Part shown: positions 21,590 through 34,136 of the stretch, piece after piece
Layout: every line of letters begins with the position of its first letter
Numbering within the stretch: the first letter of the stretch is position 1
Made by a program: the position numbers and the translations under genes
Origin: Miscanthus floridulus
Taxonomy: Eukaryota; Streptophyta; Magnoliopsida; Poales; Poaceae
Length of the DNA stretch: 64,000 nt
Reading direction: 5' to 3'
Assembly (NCBI RefSeq): GCF_019320115.1
Contig: NC_089588.1
Location: forward strand, 117,805,119 to 117,869,118
Notes under the pieces: generated by a model
What the model was told of the DNA's origin: nothing
Seen by the model: only the letters and a program-made list of their open reading frames with translations
Databases searched by the model: none

Positions 21590-22814
21590 TTGTGTCTGAA
21601 GGACCGAAACGGCAACCAGAGGGGGGTGAATGGGAGCCTCAAATTTCTTTCGAAATGTTTGGCCGCTGTCCCAAAATCACCGCCAAGAACGAGAAGCAAA
21701 CGCCGTGATGTCCACGACCCAAATGATTGGGTGGATATTCCCTAGGAACACAGCAGGACACCACAAACTCAATTGGAAAGCACTCACAAAACCGAAACAC
21801 TGAGAATGAAGCACTGAACTCTGATAGAGAAGGAGCAAGAGCCCAACCAAAAATACTTAGGCCAACTGGTGACAAAAGTACTTTGGAAAGTTCCTTAGGA
21901 TGTTAGAAAACCAATGCAAAAAGCAGAACTCAACTCGGAGTTCAAACGAGCAAGAACCGAACGAAATAGCACAACCTGGGAACGCAGACAGTCTGCTACA
22001 GTACCACAGACTGTACAAAATCAGAAACAGGAGGGCGGACTGTCAGAAACTCGACTGCGAGAAACTGATTCTGTTCGTGACTGAAACAGGAGGGCGGACT
22101 GTCCGCACTTTGGGACCGGACTATCTGCGCCTGGGGCTGAAGCAGAGCACCGGCCTCACCTATGCTTGGCCCTGATGGCCGGACTGTCCGGGGGTGCTCC
22201 CGGACTGTCCGGGACTCGCGAAACAGCCTAGAAACAGTTCGCCCGAAAATCGTCCAAACACAAAATCACCCGATTTGTGACCAAATCAAAACCAACTGCC
22301 AACAAAATTGAACCAAGGGATCACAAGGCAGTAGGTGAGCTACTTCTAAGAGATCATCGCTCAAAGTTGAGTCAATCAACGGGAAATTTGGATCAAGCGA
22401 AGAACACTGGTTTTTTCCTCTTAGAAAATTGAATCGCCCCGATCTATGAACTCGTGAGGATTCAGTCAAATTCCTTCGGTGGAAAGGATCAACTCACGTC
22501 CTAGTTCATTCCAAATCAATCGGTTTGACTCAAAACGACCCACAACTCAAGATTCAAGCAAAAACGTGCGAAGGGGTGGAGAGGAAGAAGCAAGAACGCG
22601 AAGAACACGAACGAGAATTGGACAAAAGATCATACCACGCATCCCGGAGGGCACGAGGAGGTTAGGGCCTCCATTCCCGCAAAAGTTCTCTGGTTCGATT
22701 ACACGGATGAAGTGCTAAAACATCCGAGGACCTCAAGCACACCTAGAGGGACGGAGAAGAGCTAGGGAGGAGAAAATTAAATGGCAAGAGGTGAGGGTGA
22801 TTGGGGCACCCTCA
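21590..22814. repeat. Repeat-derived DNA, LTR-like, with 'ggactgtc' motif
   Basis: About 22028-22230 repeats 'aggagggcggactgtc', 'ccggactgtccgg' and related phrases, a style of sequence common in grass retrotransposon LTRs. A 'gaaacaggagggcggactgtc' segment is duplicated about 60 bases apart. No ends can be fixed and no coding domain is seen. Confidence 0.3.
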
Positions 22815-23600
22815 TCGGCACTCAACGAGAGGAAGAGGGGGGAGGAGGGAGGAGGAAGGAAGGGGAGGAAATGAAGGGGAGACCGTGACGGCAGCCGTTT
22901 AGGCACTGCCGCCTCCTCTGGCTGGCAGAGGCGGCAGCGGCCGCACGAGGTCACGGTGAGGGATGCTCTAGCAGCGGCGGTGCAGTCGCCCCTCGTGTCG
23001 CCACTCGGGGAGATGACGCGGGGGTCCCTATCTTTTCCTCCTCTTATGTTTCATCATTGGGGATAAGAAGGCTTGATTCATTTAGACTCAACTTTGCAGT
23101 TATTACTTTCGTTCCTGAAGAATCAGATGCTAAGACACAGAAATTGCCCCATTAGGTTGCTTAGCTTTAGTTTGATACTTTTTTCCCTGAGGTGCTTGCA
23201 AATAATTTTGGCAAGCGCAGTAATCAATCTTCCTTCTAATTGTTGATATACTCTAGAAATTATATATTGTTGCAGCGTACGGAAATGTGGACTCACAGGG
23301 GTAAAGAGCAAGGCTTTGTGCTGAAAATAGATTATGAGAAGGCTTATGACTGGGTTAATGTGGAGTTCTTTGAATAGTTGATGAGGATGAGAGGCTTTGG
23401 CTTCAATTGGATTTATTGGGTGAATAGGTTCAGTTGGTGTGATAATTTATGGGGAAGCTTCTTGTTGTTGATGTTTTTCTTTTTACCAAAATCATGATGG
23501 AATCTGCTAAGCAGGGTTTTATTAAAGGTTTGCTGCCAGATTTTGGTGACAGATGTATCAGCCTTCAATAAGTTTATGATAATTTGTTGTTCTTAGAAAA
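22815..23600 (+). repeat. Repeat X, copy 2, with LINE RT remnant
   Basis: The sequence is closely similar to 28865-29640 and, inverted, to 49690-50470. The first ~230 bases are GC- and purine-rich. The remainder is the LINE-derived segment described for 23276-23590. The right boundary is an abutting Stowaway-type MITE. Confidence 0.75.
23276..23590 (+). pseudogene. LINE (non-LTR) reverse-transcriptase fragment
   Basis: The phrase 'GFVLKIDYEKAYDWVN' is the motif-A region of a plant LINE reverse transcriptase, including its catalytic Asp. It is followed by 'RMRGFGLNWIYWV'. In copy 2 a stop interrupts 'EFF*'. Further on, the DNA at about 23565-23598 resembles the motif-C region but without the Asp-Asp pair. 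The stretch between is too short for a complete RT, so there is an internal deletion. No endonuclease domain is present. Confidence 0.7.
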
Positions 23601-23602
23601 TA

Positions 23603-23788
23603 CTCCCTCCGGTCATAAATATATGACATTGTTGAATTTTTACAGTATTCAAGGTGCAACTTTGACCACTATTTTTCTATTATAATATAGTTATAATTTC
23701 TAAAAAATATGAGATTATTAAAGTACCTTTCAAGACAAATCTATCCATATGATTTTCATGTTTCTAAACTAAATATATCGAAAGGGAG
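23603..23788. mobile_element. Stowaway-type MITE (internally deleted copy)
   Basis: The left end is CTCCCTCCGGTCATAAATAT and the right end is CGAAAGGGAG, flanked by TA (23601-23602 and 23789-23790). It is the same insertion as those in copies B and C, adjoining repeat X, but shortened near its right end. Confidence 0.7.
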
Positions 23789-24850
23789 TAACATAGATAA
23801 GGCTAGGAATGAATTTGGCATGTTTTCAGCAATACATTGATAATGAAAGGAGATGACCATTCCCATAAAAAAGGAGAATTACTCTTGAAATTCTCATAAA
23901 AGGAGATGACCGAGGGAAGCAACATAGATAAGCTAGGAATGAATTTGGCATGCTTCGACAGTGGTGGCTATAAAAAAGGAGAATTACTCTTGAAATTCTC
24001 ATAAAAAAGGAAAACATTTGGCCTTTGATTAGGTACTTTGGCGGAAGAATATGGAGAACACTCAAAAGCTGGCTGTTGCTAGCTGTGCCCAGACTCGAAG
24101 CAACAAAAGATGGATGGTAATAATATTGCAATTATAGAGCAGATGACTTGTGCTCCCCTAAAGATATGACGACATTGAAGGATATGAGATACGATGGCAC
24201 TGAAGAGGATGAAAAATGGGTGGACAGTGATGATCCAAGATCGTGCTGGTCTACTGGTTTATGAAAAACCTGATCATGAATGCAATAGGGACTCTAGAGA
24301 GATGAAGAGTTCTTTTAGGTTGGCTTGTTGTGTGGCTCTCTCATTCGTTTTGGTTAGGCTTGTACTGTTTTTAACACAGTACCTTGATGATGGAGCTGTA
24401 GTATGGCCTTGTTTCGTTTGTTAATGGAACAGGTCTGGAACTTGTTTAATCTAAACTACAAATAGAAAGAAGGCACATAAAGATCACTGGTCATAGTGAA
24501 TATATAAAAATTAAGCACATAAAGATCACTGGTCATGGTGAAGTGCAGGGTGAGGTGCCTGTGTAGACCAGCAATGGCAGTCGGCACATCAGCTTCTTCG
24601 TAACCATCAAGTAACAATCAAAGAACAAACAAAAGGTGCTCCACAAAGATCAAGGAAGATGATGAATCCTAGTTAGTGGTACAGTATTTTTTCAGAGGTC
24701 AATTTCTTTCAGGGTTCACTAGTGACTTTGCAATGACGGCTTTGCTTCCCCATGATGTTTTCTTCTCTCGCCTATACAAGTCATGAAGAAGAGCACATGA
24801 AAATTCCAACAAAATAAACACGGAAGAACAATGAAGCAGTTCACAGCCCA
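23789..24850. other. Unrecognised DNA with local direct repeats
   Basis: A phrase 'aaaggagaattactcttgaaattctcataaaa' occurs at about 23869 and 23974, and 'gctaggaatgaatttggcatg' at about 23801 and 23932. A 40-base unit 'agcacataaagatcactggtcat.gtgaa' is doubled near 24471-24541. A frame near 24180-24290 contains an acidic stretch ('YDGTEEDEKWVDSDDP') that may be an exon scrap. I cannot name a family. Confidence 0.35.
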
Positions 24851-25409
24851 TGAAGTACTCTAAAACAATGACATGCGTTCCGTGTCCCGAGAAGTTGACA
24901 AGACTAACTTAGCACCTTTCTCCCCAGAAGTGGATGATATTGGAAAATAAATGATGAAAATTCAACTCTATTGGCACAGATGGAACTCGAAACTTTTGAA
25001 TCGCAGATCATGCAGGCTTATTATCACCCAGCAGAGAATAAAAAATTTGTCTATATATTACTGAGAAAATGCATTACTCGAAATGAATACTACATATATG
25101 CGTACGTTACATCATGAACTGATGATATGCCAGGCGGGTATATCATACGCCTTGCCCTGTCCTGTTGCTCCCTTCTCTCAATGTTACGTTGGTATTACAA
25201 CGCAAGATACAAATACACGCACTTCCCACAGGTCCATCTCTCTCTCTCTCTCTACAATATGAATCACTTCTGGACTAGTTCTAAAGCTTATCTGAGAACT
25301 GACAAGAGTAAAAACGTAAAACAAACTATAATTTAGACCACAACAGTCAAAACTCCAACAAATAACTCAGTAGGTGAGTCACGATTATTTGGCACCAAAA
25401 TGACTAACA

Positions 25410-27274
25410 TTCTCATTGTCACAAGCAATCATATCACCATATGAAACCTGAAATATCAACAACAAATAGGAATCTTATTCAGCCAACATTTGTGAAAAAA
25501 ATGGTTGATGTATGAGATGCAAATATAAGTTCCAGAAAATATTAATGCGTGTCATTTTCAAAACGTACCTGGTGGCATATACAGTATGTCTGATCCACAT
25601 CCATCGATGTACCTGCTTTCTTGCTGCTACCTGGAGGGGGCCTTAAATCAAAGTGCATACTCCTTTCCATTCCAATTCTCTTCTCTCTCTCTGAACTTCT
25701 TTGATGCTTGAGGCGTACTGCAGCCATGTATTCTCTTGTCGTCCCTGCTAACCACCGGAATTGGAGGAAGGACTGGTGGTTCATCTGGAGGTATCTTCCC
25801 TTCTGTAAGTTAAAGAGGAAAATTCAAATAATCTGTTAGATGAAGAATTAAGCATGGCATCCCACAATGATGTTTAAATCTAACATGATTGCTTATACCG
25901 GCCTTGCTTTAAATCTTCTGCAAACTGGCCCAAGTCTTTGTCAAGGCATTTGATGTGGCTCTCAATCTGTAGAATAATTCCCAAGGTGAAAACAAATACA
26001 ATTAGATATCCACACAAAACAAGTGGCACCGAGTAAAATGGGAAGACTACTAAAAGTGGACTTCATTCCTAGAGCGGTTTGGATTCCCCAAATTCCTCTA
26101 ATTCGGCAAGGGGATAGATTGAGGTGACATTGTAATTTGTATTCTAGAATTCGATTTACGTAACCGCTGTTAGTCTTCTGAAAACCTGGCCATATATAGA
26201 TATTGGGTGGCATATCAAACAATATGAATCGTAGCCTATATTTAAATTTAATTTCTTCTTGCTGGTTGCTTTGCAGTAATTTTAAGTAGTAACCAGTATG
26301 CTTTCAAATTTGTGCGACTTATAATTGTAACAACTCAGAGCACTTATTGACCGGTTGACCCTGGAATTTGTTTTGATTTGTACAAATGCATACTCTTGCA
26401 CAAATTTTGGAGTTTGGCACAAAATGTTGGAGCTTGATTGGGGAATAGAAATCGAACAGCAACTGAGGTAACTACCAAACATGGAATAAATATATCGTGG
26501 CCCTAGTTAAACGTTTAACATAGGAAAAAATGGTCATACCATAAGCTCCTCAGGCCACAATACAAGGAAATGACAGGAAGGAAGCAGTACCAGGTCATAA
26601 GCTTGGCGTGCTAGCGATACTTTCTCGGTGCAGAGACTCAGTGCATTGTCCTGGCTAGCTTCAATATCCTTCTCATCCTCTCCATCGCCATGTCATCATC
26701 ATCATCCATGTTTGGCCTATCATACCCATGGGACGACACTCGAGATATTTTGTCGGCTCCTTGGTCTGACCCATAATGCCTGGATCACAAAACCGCAAGG
26801 TGACAAAAATTACAAACTTGGGCAAATAATTGTCTATCCACATATCATCACACCAAGCAGACCGCATTATGACGAATTAAAAACTTGAGCAAAAGAATCA
26901 TCCACGTATCATCACGCCAAGAAGCAATCAGTGCTAAAAATGTCATCTACAATTCATCGAGCTACAGCTTAGTATGCCCAACTGTAAAAAAAATTGTCTA
27001 AATATTAAGCAAACGGAAGAAATGAACAATTGCAGCCGAACAAATTCATTTTTCTTCTTAAAAAATGCCGTCGAGCTCACGCATGGCGGAGAGGATCCTC
27101 TGCAGGTCGCCTACCAGGGTGTTCGAGTCTGCACGACTCCAAACACAAACCAACCCAGTAAGGGTGGCGAGCAACCAAAGACGGTAAATAATTCCATAAT
27201 CCGCGAATGGGAAGCGTGAAAGTCTCACACTCCAGGTACTCGTCGATGTACACGTCGGTGCAAGCAATTGCCAT
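25410..27274 (-). pseudogene. ING2: ING2-like PHD-finger gene, copy B, truncated
   Basis: On the minus strand, exon 1 starts at 27274 (MAIACTDVYIDEYLE). Exon 2 ('TLVGDLQRILSAMREL') lies near 27140-27075, with a linker exon near 26770-26600. The 'SHIKCLDKDLGQFAEDLK' exon is near 25970-25905 and the 'KIPPDEPPVLPPIPVVSRDD' exon near 25800-25570, running into 'YCICHQ', the first Cys pair of the PHD finger. An exon at 25448-25410 encodes 'VSYGDMIACDNEN'. The rest of the PHD finger is absent. Frameshifts lie in the linker and 'REREEN' regions, and 21 bases are missing just before 'YCICHQ' compared with copy C. Introns are retained, so this is duplicated genomic DNA rather than a retrocopy. Intact ING proteins read H3K4 methylation in chromatin complexes; this copy cannot. 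Confidence 0.85.
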
Positions 27275-28262
27275 GCCGGCCGGTTTGTGGGCGGATTCCG
27301 CCGCTCCGGGCTTCGATTGGGGGATTAGGGTTTCGTAGGAGGGAGACAGGTGGGAAATTTCTTTGTAATTCAAGAGATTTGGGGTCATAATCTATCTGGT
27401 TTGGAACGATTCTTCTCGCTTGGTCTACGGGGTTGGGCTGGTCCGTGAGCCTCAAGGTCGTGGTCCAATAGTTTACTGGGCCTGCCAAGTTTCGAACCGT
27501 ACTGTCTGGTTTCGTAAATTCAATTCAATGTTGTGATATTCAATTCAGTCCCTAAAACGAAATATGGTCGCCAACGGCAGGACCATTTGCCGCCTCGCCA
27601 CTTGGAATGGGATATCCACAACCTCGGTCACATCGATGAGGCCGTCTGGATGGTCATGCACTGCGACACGCTCTCTAGAGCGCGGGGGAGATGGTTGCCA
27701 CGGCCACAAGGACAAGGAGGACAGTCATGGTGAGGACGGCAAGATTGGCCATTTTCCCGCGTTTTGGTGGTGATGATTGTGTTGGCGCTGCTTGTGGTGG
27801 CTTGGAGTGACTTCCTGGTGGTGCTAGTTAATTTGAGCTTTTCAGTTGTCGAGATGATCAAATACTGGTGTGCAGAGTGCTCTCACAAAGAGAAAAGCTA
27901 CTCCAAAAAAGATTAGCCGGAGTGTATGCTGAAATTTAGAGTCGCACTTTCCTATTTCATAAACACTAGCTCGATCCCTAGGGATATATGTTCTTACAGG
28001 AGTGAACAACTAATGTGTGTGGGAGTGCCAGGCATGAACTTGGTATGCAGATCACTGTCTAGACGAGGAATGAAATTCCCTCTTCTGGATAGACAGGGAA
28101 GCTTTTTTTCGTAGATTAGACGAGGCAACCTTGTTTACACCCGACCATTCAAGATAACACTTCCTGCACTCATCCAGGACGTATTCGTCCACCCACATGT
28201 TAACAAAACCGATATAAACTTACAAGACCTGCTTGCTGTAGACCTCCCTGTTGCTTCGTGCA
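27275..28262. other. Spacer upstream of the ING2-like copy B, with small-ORF remnant
   Basis: 27690-27752 (-) is the copy-B version of the small hydrophobic ORF (start MANLAVLTMTVLLVLVAVAT), ended early by a stop. 27926-28114 (+) holds a frame whose copy-C counterpart is longer (113 codons, 51073-51414, -), shortened here by an indel near 28090. Neither is recognised. The rest is unremarkable. Confidence 0.4.
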
Positions 28263-28782
28263 CTTAAGTAGCGATGAATACGTCCGGTGGTGAGGATGTG
28301 TCGTGGGGCACGGCAGGGGCATCGCGCACAGCTAGGGCATTGAAGGCCTTCACAGCAGCAAACAACAACATGGCAGACAGGTGGTGAGGACGCGTCGTGG
28401 GGCATGGCAGGGGCATCGCGCACGGCTACGGCATCACGCATGGCCACGGGCAGCCCCCCAAGGGAGATTCAGCTTCAGGTCCGAAAGACCGATCAATGCA
28501 GACCAAGAGGAGCAACTCTCAGGACGCCTTGTTTAGCATCTCCCCCGATGTGATTCGAACTTACAGAGCCGCTTGCCCCCATGCCGCAGCGCGCAGCACA
28601 GCGCCAACCACTCCCAAGCTGCAGTATCCAGCAGCGCTCCCAGGACAGGGTCCAGCCAGGCCGCAGCGCGCAATGCCAGTGCCTGGCCCAAGCGCCACCA
28701 GAACCCAGCAAGCGACGCCCATGCCTGGGGCGGTCAACCTGGCGCCGCCAACCCGGCCCGCCCCCTGATGGAGGTGAACCAT
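28263..28782. other. GC-rich low-complexity block, copy B
   Basis: A phrase of about 50 bases ('gtcgtggggcacggcaggggcatcgcgcac') is repeated near 28298 and 28396. Beyond it are Gly/Ala/Pro-coding triplets open in several frames on both strands, which argues for composition and not for a gene. Confidence 0.4.
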
Positions 28783-29640
28783 GCGCGGCGTCGGAGCTAC
28801 GTGGAGCCGGCCACTAGCGCAGGGGGGACGTCAGATCTAGCCTGGGGGACACCGGATCCACACAAATCGGCGCTCAAACGAGAGGAAGAGGGGGGAGGAG
28901 GAGGAGGAAGGAGGGGAGCAATGGGAGGGGAGACCGTGACGGCAAGCGCTTAGGCACTGGCGCCGGCCGCCACTGCCTCCAACCGCCAACACCGGCCAGA
29001 CAGAGGCGGCAGCCGGCCGCACGAGATATCGGTGAGGGAGGCTTGGCAGTGGCGGAGCAGTCTGCCCCATGTCGCCTCTCGGGGAGACGACGCGGGGTTC
29101 CATATCTTTCCTCTCTTTTGTTTCATCATTGGGGATAAGAAGGCTTGATTCATTTAGACTCAACTTTGCAGTTATTACTTTCGTTCCTGAAGAATCAGCT
29201 GCTAAGACACATAAATTGCGCCATTAGGTTGCTTAGCTTTGGTTTGATACATTTTCCCTGAAGTGCTTGCAAATAATTTTGGTAAGTGCAGTAATCAATC
29301 TTCCTTCAAATTGTTGATATATTCTAGAAAGTATATATTGTTGCAGCGTACGGAAATGTGGACTCACAGGGGTAAGGAGCAAGGCTTTGTGCTGAAAATA
29401 GATTATGAGAAGGCTTATGACTGGGTTAATGTGGAGTCTTTGAAGAGTTGATGAGGATGAGAGGCTTTGGCCTCAATTGGATTTATTGGGTGCATAGGTT
29501 CAGTTGGTGTGATAATTTATGGGGAAGCTTTGATGTTTTTCTTTTTGCCAAAATGATGATGAAATTTGCTAAGCAGGGTTTTATTAAAGGTTTGCTGCCA
29601 GATTTTGGTGACAGATGTAGCAGCCTTCAATAAGTTTATG
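28783..29640 (+). repeat. Repeat X, copy 3 (arm B), with LINE RT fragment
   Basis: This is the longest plus-strand copy. It comprises a GC/purine-rich 5' part, a central part with 'catcattggggataagaaggc', and the LINE RT piece (about 29345-29640, 'GFVLKIDYEKAYDWVN'). At its 3' end a degenerate motif-C region reads 'VYDNLLFLE' where YADD-type residues are expected. Confidence 0.75.
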
Positions 29641-29664
29641 ATAATTTGTTGTTCTTAGAAAATA

Positions 29665-29886
29665 CTCCCTCCGGTCATAAATATATGACGTTGTTGAATT
29701 TTTACGGTATTCAAGGTGCAACTTTTACCACTATTTTTCTATTATAATATAGTTATGTTTCCAAGACAAATATATCCATATGATTTTTATGTTTCCAAAC
29801 TAAATATATCGAAAGCTATTAACGGCTAATATTTTAAAAGTTCGACAAAATCTTGGTCAAAGCTCAGTATCTGTGACCGAAGGGAG
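29665..29886. mobile_element. Stowaway-type MITE, arm B
   Basis: The ends are CTCCCTCCGGTCA and, inverted, CTCCCTTCGGTCA, flanked by TA (29663-29664 and 29887-29888). It is the orthologous insertion of the one in arm C at 49411-49673. Confidence 0.85.
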
Positions 29887-29899
29887 TAACATAGATAAA

Positions 29900-31767
29900 G
29901 AGTAACATAGACTAACTTAATTAGCAGCTTTCTCCCCGGACGCGGATGATAGTGGAAAATAAATGATGAAGTGGAAAATAAATGATGAAAATTGAGCTCT
30001 ATTGGCGCCGATGGAACTCAAAACTTTTGAATGGCAGATCATGCAGGCTTGTTATCACCCAGCAGAGAATAAATTTTTTTGTCTATATATTACCGAGAAA
30101 ATGCATTACTCGAAATGAATACTGCATATATGCGCAAGGATGGCAACGGATCGGGTTTGGGGCGGATATCCGCGGGTTTCGGGTTCTGCGGGTTCGGGTT
30201 TGGGGATGGTTTTTCACCCACGGTTTTCGGGTTCGGGGCCCCGAAACCAATCGGGTTCGGTTTCGGGTTTGGTTTTCCACCCGTGGATATCCAATGGATA
30301 TCCGAAATAAATCATTTGGAATTAAAACTCATGTTTTATAATATACTAATAATAATTTGTTTACTTAGATTATTAACTTTATTTAAAGTTGACTCATGAA
30401 AATATTTATTATTTGTTGCCTTTTGTTTATACATGTGAATATGTGTATATATATCTGCGGGTTTCGGGTATCCATTCGGGTTTTGGGTATCCGTTCGGGT
30501 TTCGGGTATCCGCGGGTTTGGTTTTGGTGATGGATTTCCACCCGAATCGGTTTTCGGGGCGGATTCGGGTTTCAATTTCGGGTTTCGGTTTTGGGTGCAT
30601 GGAGACTCCACCCGATCCGAACCCGACCCGTTGCCATCCTTATATATGCGTACGTTACATAATGAACTGAATGCCAGGCGAAGCTAGGTATATCGTACGC
30701 CTTGCCCTGTCCGGTTGCCCACTTGTCTCAATGTTACGTTGGTATTACTACGCAAGATACAAATACACGCATTTCCCACAGGTCCATCTCTCTCTCTACG
30801 CACGAAAGTAGAGTACAAAACTAACAACATCATTCAGGACAACATAAAATTTGCCCCGACTCTCCTTTTTAAGCCGCCTTTGTTGTAAGAAGAGCATGCA
30901 TGCTGCAGAGGAGAATGCTTTAGTGGCAAAAGCTAGCATTGTTTCCCTCACATGCATGCTTTGGGGAGCACGCATATGCACCTTTGCCTAAGGACAACAA
31001 ACTAGCACGAGAGAGTACAATCACTTTATCCTTTGTCTGTCGTTTCTGTTGCTGCTAGCCGTGAGCCTAATTCGAATGCCCCGAGGTGCACGTGACATCG
31101 GCTACTTTACTCTGAGTAAACTGATAAAATGCCCATCCTTCCCTCCTTTGCAGAGATAGAGCATGCCTCATGCATTAGATTCTCCTTGATCCGTCGGGCT
31201 CTACCATAAGACTACGTACTCGCACGAATCATGATAGTGTCCAGATCGAGGAACACTGCTGCTGAAGACCAGTTTCCGTGAGGTAAAGCTAGCTTAGATA
31301 TTGTCATGGATTTCATTTGTGTAGCTCATAACTTGACACATGTCCGGTCACGGTTCCCGTATATGTCCAATCAGCATTTAGCGTGTTGGGATGATGACAA
31401 ACACCTTGATTGTACCACTGATGCCTTGTCCTACTGTTTGTACGGCGTGAGTTTTTTTATGAGAAGTGGTGCAGCTCCACCAAAGAAAAAGGTCATCATG
31501 TTGCCGACAAGAACCCGCGGACTCAGGAAAATCAACACACACTGAACTCAGGGAGCCTACTGAGGGCATGCACAACGCACCAACTTGATCCACACGAGCG
31601 ATGGTGGAATACAAATACGGCAAAAACACAGGACACAATATTTCGCAAGAAAACAGGTTAGCCTCTTTTTCTTTCATTTTTTTTGCCAACTCATGAAACA
31701 AGCTACATGCTTACAAATAGAAGATGCATGCTTACAAACAAGCTCTATGCTTACAAATAGAAGATCC
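29900..31767. other. Arm B segment with an internal duplication of 24895-25260
   Basis: 29910-30134 plus 30643-30795 repeat, in the same orientation, the stretch 24895-25260 ('aaataaatgatgaaaatt..gctctattggc', 'cagcagagaataaa', 'aaatgcattactcg'). A hAT MITE splits this copy. 30800-31767 has no gene I recognise. It ends in two or three copies of 'atgcttacaaatagaagat' just before the LTR remnant. Confidence 0.6.
30135..30642. mobile_element. hAT-type MITE, 508 bp, present only in arm B
   Basis: The ends are CAAGGATGGCAACGG and, inverted, TAAGGATGGCAACGG, fitting the YARNG start of hAT termini. The 8-bp target duplication TATATGCG lies at 30127-30134 and 30643-30650. The inside is built of 'cgggtttcgggtatcc' repeats near both ends. 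Arm C (about 49150-49175) and the internal duplicate near 25100 both show the uninterrupted site with a single TATATGCG. Confidence 0.9.
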
Positions 31768-32519
31768 ACACCTGCTTGAAAGTAGCACTGGTGCTTACAT
31801 AGAATGGTTGGTTAATGAAGTAATGCGACTGCTAATAAAAATCGAATATAAGGACGCACGTTTAGTAATGCTTCCTGCAGATGCAATAAACCTACAAGTC
31901 AGATAGCCTTGCATATCCTTGGAGTCTTTTCTTTCTCCTGTCGGGTATGTCTTGCTTAGTACAATTGAGTACTCATGATTTTATTTCCCTCTATTGCAGG
32001 TGATAGGTGGATGCTAGAGCTAACTCTTATGTGTGGATTCCTCCTGGTAGGCTCAGAGAGGATTTCCTTTACGCTGCGATCATAGTCTCTTTTTATAACT
32101 CTTACTAAATGTTTTTATAAATAAAAGTTTTATAATCTATTGTCATAGTTTATATAACAATGCTTCATCATGCCATGAATAGATATTTATTTATTTTCGT
32201 TGTAATCCTGATCACATGTTTCCATTCCGCTATTAAATTAAATTATTCATAACTCTGATAACATGTTCATATTCCGCTGTTATAAATAATAAATATTATA
32301 CTCTGATGCTGTATTAAAACTGATGTAAGAAATGGCTAAAATGATGTAAGCTTTATTCTCTCATTTGTGATCCTGATGGAAAAAAATATAGATTTTTGGG
32401 TTCTCCCTCGAGGTGTGCCTAACGGAACCGTGTAATTTGGTGTCCTCCCTTGAGTACTTAGTGTCTAATGGAAGACAAGTACTCCTGAGAGGCATTAGAT
32501 TAGGCAGTTCTGTCATAGG

Positions 32520-32531
32520 TGGTATCAGAGC
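32520..32531 (+). other. Primer binding site (initiator-Met tRNA)
   Basis: TGGTATCAGAGC lies four bases after the LTR end 'ttctgtca'. The same sequence primes the Tekay-type element at 57296. Arm C carries a one-base variant (TGCTATCAGAGC on the minus strand, 47283-47294). Confidence 0.85.
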
Positions 32532-33294
32532 AAAAATGAGAAAATAAAGCTTCAAAAACCTTTTCTAAAATAAAATTATACAACAAATTCTTTTCAAAAG
32601 AATAGGACATTTTTATGTGAAGTTATATAAGTAGCCCTATTACTATGGTTATGTCTCTAGGATAGATGCACTCTGCTAACTTAGATAGGCTTAATCAAGT
32701 TTTCTGCAGGTACACTGACCCCGAGCATAGTCCGATAGTATCGACAAGCTACAGAAAGAGAACGATGTGCCAAAAATTTGAGAACGGTTGCCCTATATGT
32801 TGGCAATAGTGGAAGGACATATAGGATGTGCATTCATGCATATCCTGTTGTTGCATTATAGTGCCCATATTGCTTGCAAATACAATATCCATAGGTGTCA
32901 CGTGTGTCGTATTGTGCATGACTGACTCATTCCTGTTCTTGAGTTATTTCTGCACTGTGGTTTCGTGCTCCGCGTTCACCCATGGTTCATGCCGGTCATG
33001 ACCCATGTCTCCCCATACTCTTTTCTGCGCTCTTGTCGGACACTTGCTCTACAGTCTACTAGTCAGTAATGGCATCGGACATCGCTCGCCTTGAATGCGC
33101 AAAATTTGGTCGATTCATTCATAGTGATCCCGCACAGGAACCCTAGTGGACTGCGCCAGCACCGCTGAATGCTCCGCGTTTATAAGTAGGGCCTGGCTTA
33201 GCCAATGGTACCACCATTCGATGCACTTTAGCTCGTCTAGCTTTTCCTTTGAGCAAGCTTTTTGCTCAGCCGTTCCTTGCAACCACCGCCAGAA

Positions 33295-34136
33295 ATGGCA
33301 GGAGCCTAGGTTAGTAGTTACAACCTGAACGTTGAGGGTTTTCCCAAAATCCTGCATACCACCCTACAAAAGCTCAAAGTCAAAGATCGTCCCGAGTATG
33401 AGGGCCGTGAGTATGAAAAGCATGGCACCGAGTGGTGTGAGGTTATCGTCTACATTGGGAAGAGTGAAGAGTTTCCCAACATCACTAAGTCTAGGATGTG
33501 ATTGCAACCGGGTTTTGCTTCATTGACACCTACCAGGTTGTGGCCCACAAAGCCTTGCGGTACCTTTGCCAGATCTATGAGGAGCCCATTGCTCGTACCC
33601 CTATGAGGTTCATTCCACCTTTGGAAAAGAATCGACAGGCATGAAGGGCTCACATGGAGGCTTTGCAAGGGCAGGATGCGCAAGAAGATAGTCCAACCAT
33701 GGTGCACTTGACCAAGTACCTACTTGCTCTAGATGAGCAGTATGACCGACAAGCTTTGGAGCTAAGGACGTGCCTCCGGTGAGCCGAGGAAGCCAAGATC
33801 TTCTCCAAGATGCTCCAGGTGCAACTTGCCAAAGCGCATGCCAGTGCGGCAACCGTGGAGAGTCGGGAGACTGCCATATCGAAAGCCTTAAAGGAGGTTG
33901 AAGATCAACATGTCCATCAGCTAGGAGAGGCCTTCCTGGTCACCAGGGCCAAGCAGAGGATGCTGGTTGCAGAACGACATGATCCCTTGATCATGGAGGG
34001 AATTCCTGTCTGCCTACTAGAAAGAAGAGAATCGGTGTTGCAGTACCGCCAGCACCCCCACCCTCAAAAGTGTCAGAAGTAGAACCCTTGATTCCTCTCA
34101 CTCAGCAATTTGCCTAGAGAGGAGGCAGATCCATAG
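33295..34136 (+). pseudogene. Extra ORF of the non-autonomous element, dsRNA-binding-motif-like, arm B
   Basis: The ATG at 33295 is followed after three codons by a TAG (33307) that arm C lacks. Frame pieces then read 'GFPKILHTTLQKLKVKDRPE', 'EWCEVIVYIGK' and, after frameshifts, a long charged helix (core 'LQVQLAKAHASAATVESRE') up to a stop at 34134. The order of an N-terminal helix, 'PEYEG..' turn, a W-containing strand and an 'ARKAL' type helix resembles a double-stranded-RNA-binding motif, followed by coiled coil. That reading is inference from pattern alone. It is clearly not gag, protease or RT. A TATAAG box lies upstream near 33180. Confidence 0.5.

Noticed and set aside
30135..30642. 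The 'cgggtttcgggtatcc' repeats as a telomere-like array
   Set aside because: They differ from the plant telomere repeat and lie between hAT-type TIRs with an 8-bp target duplication.
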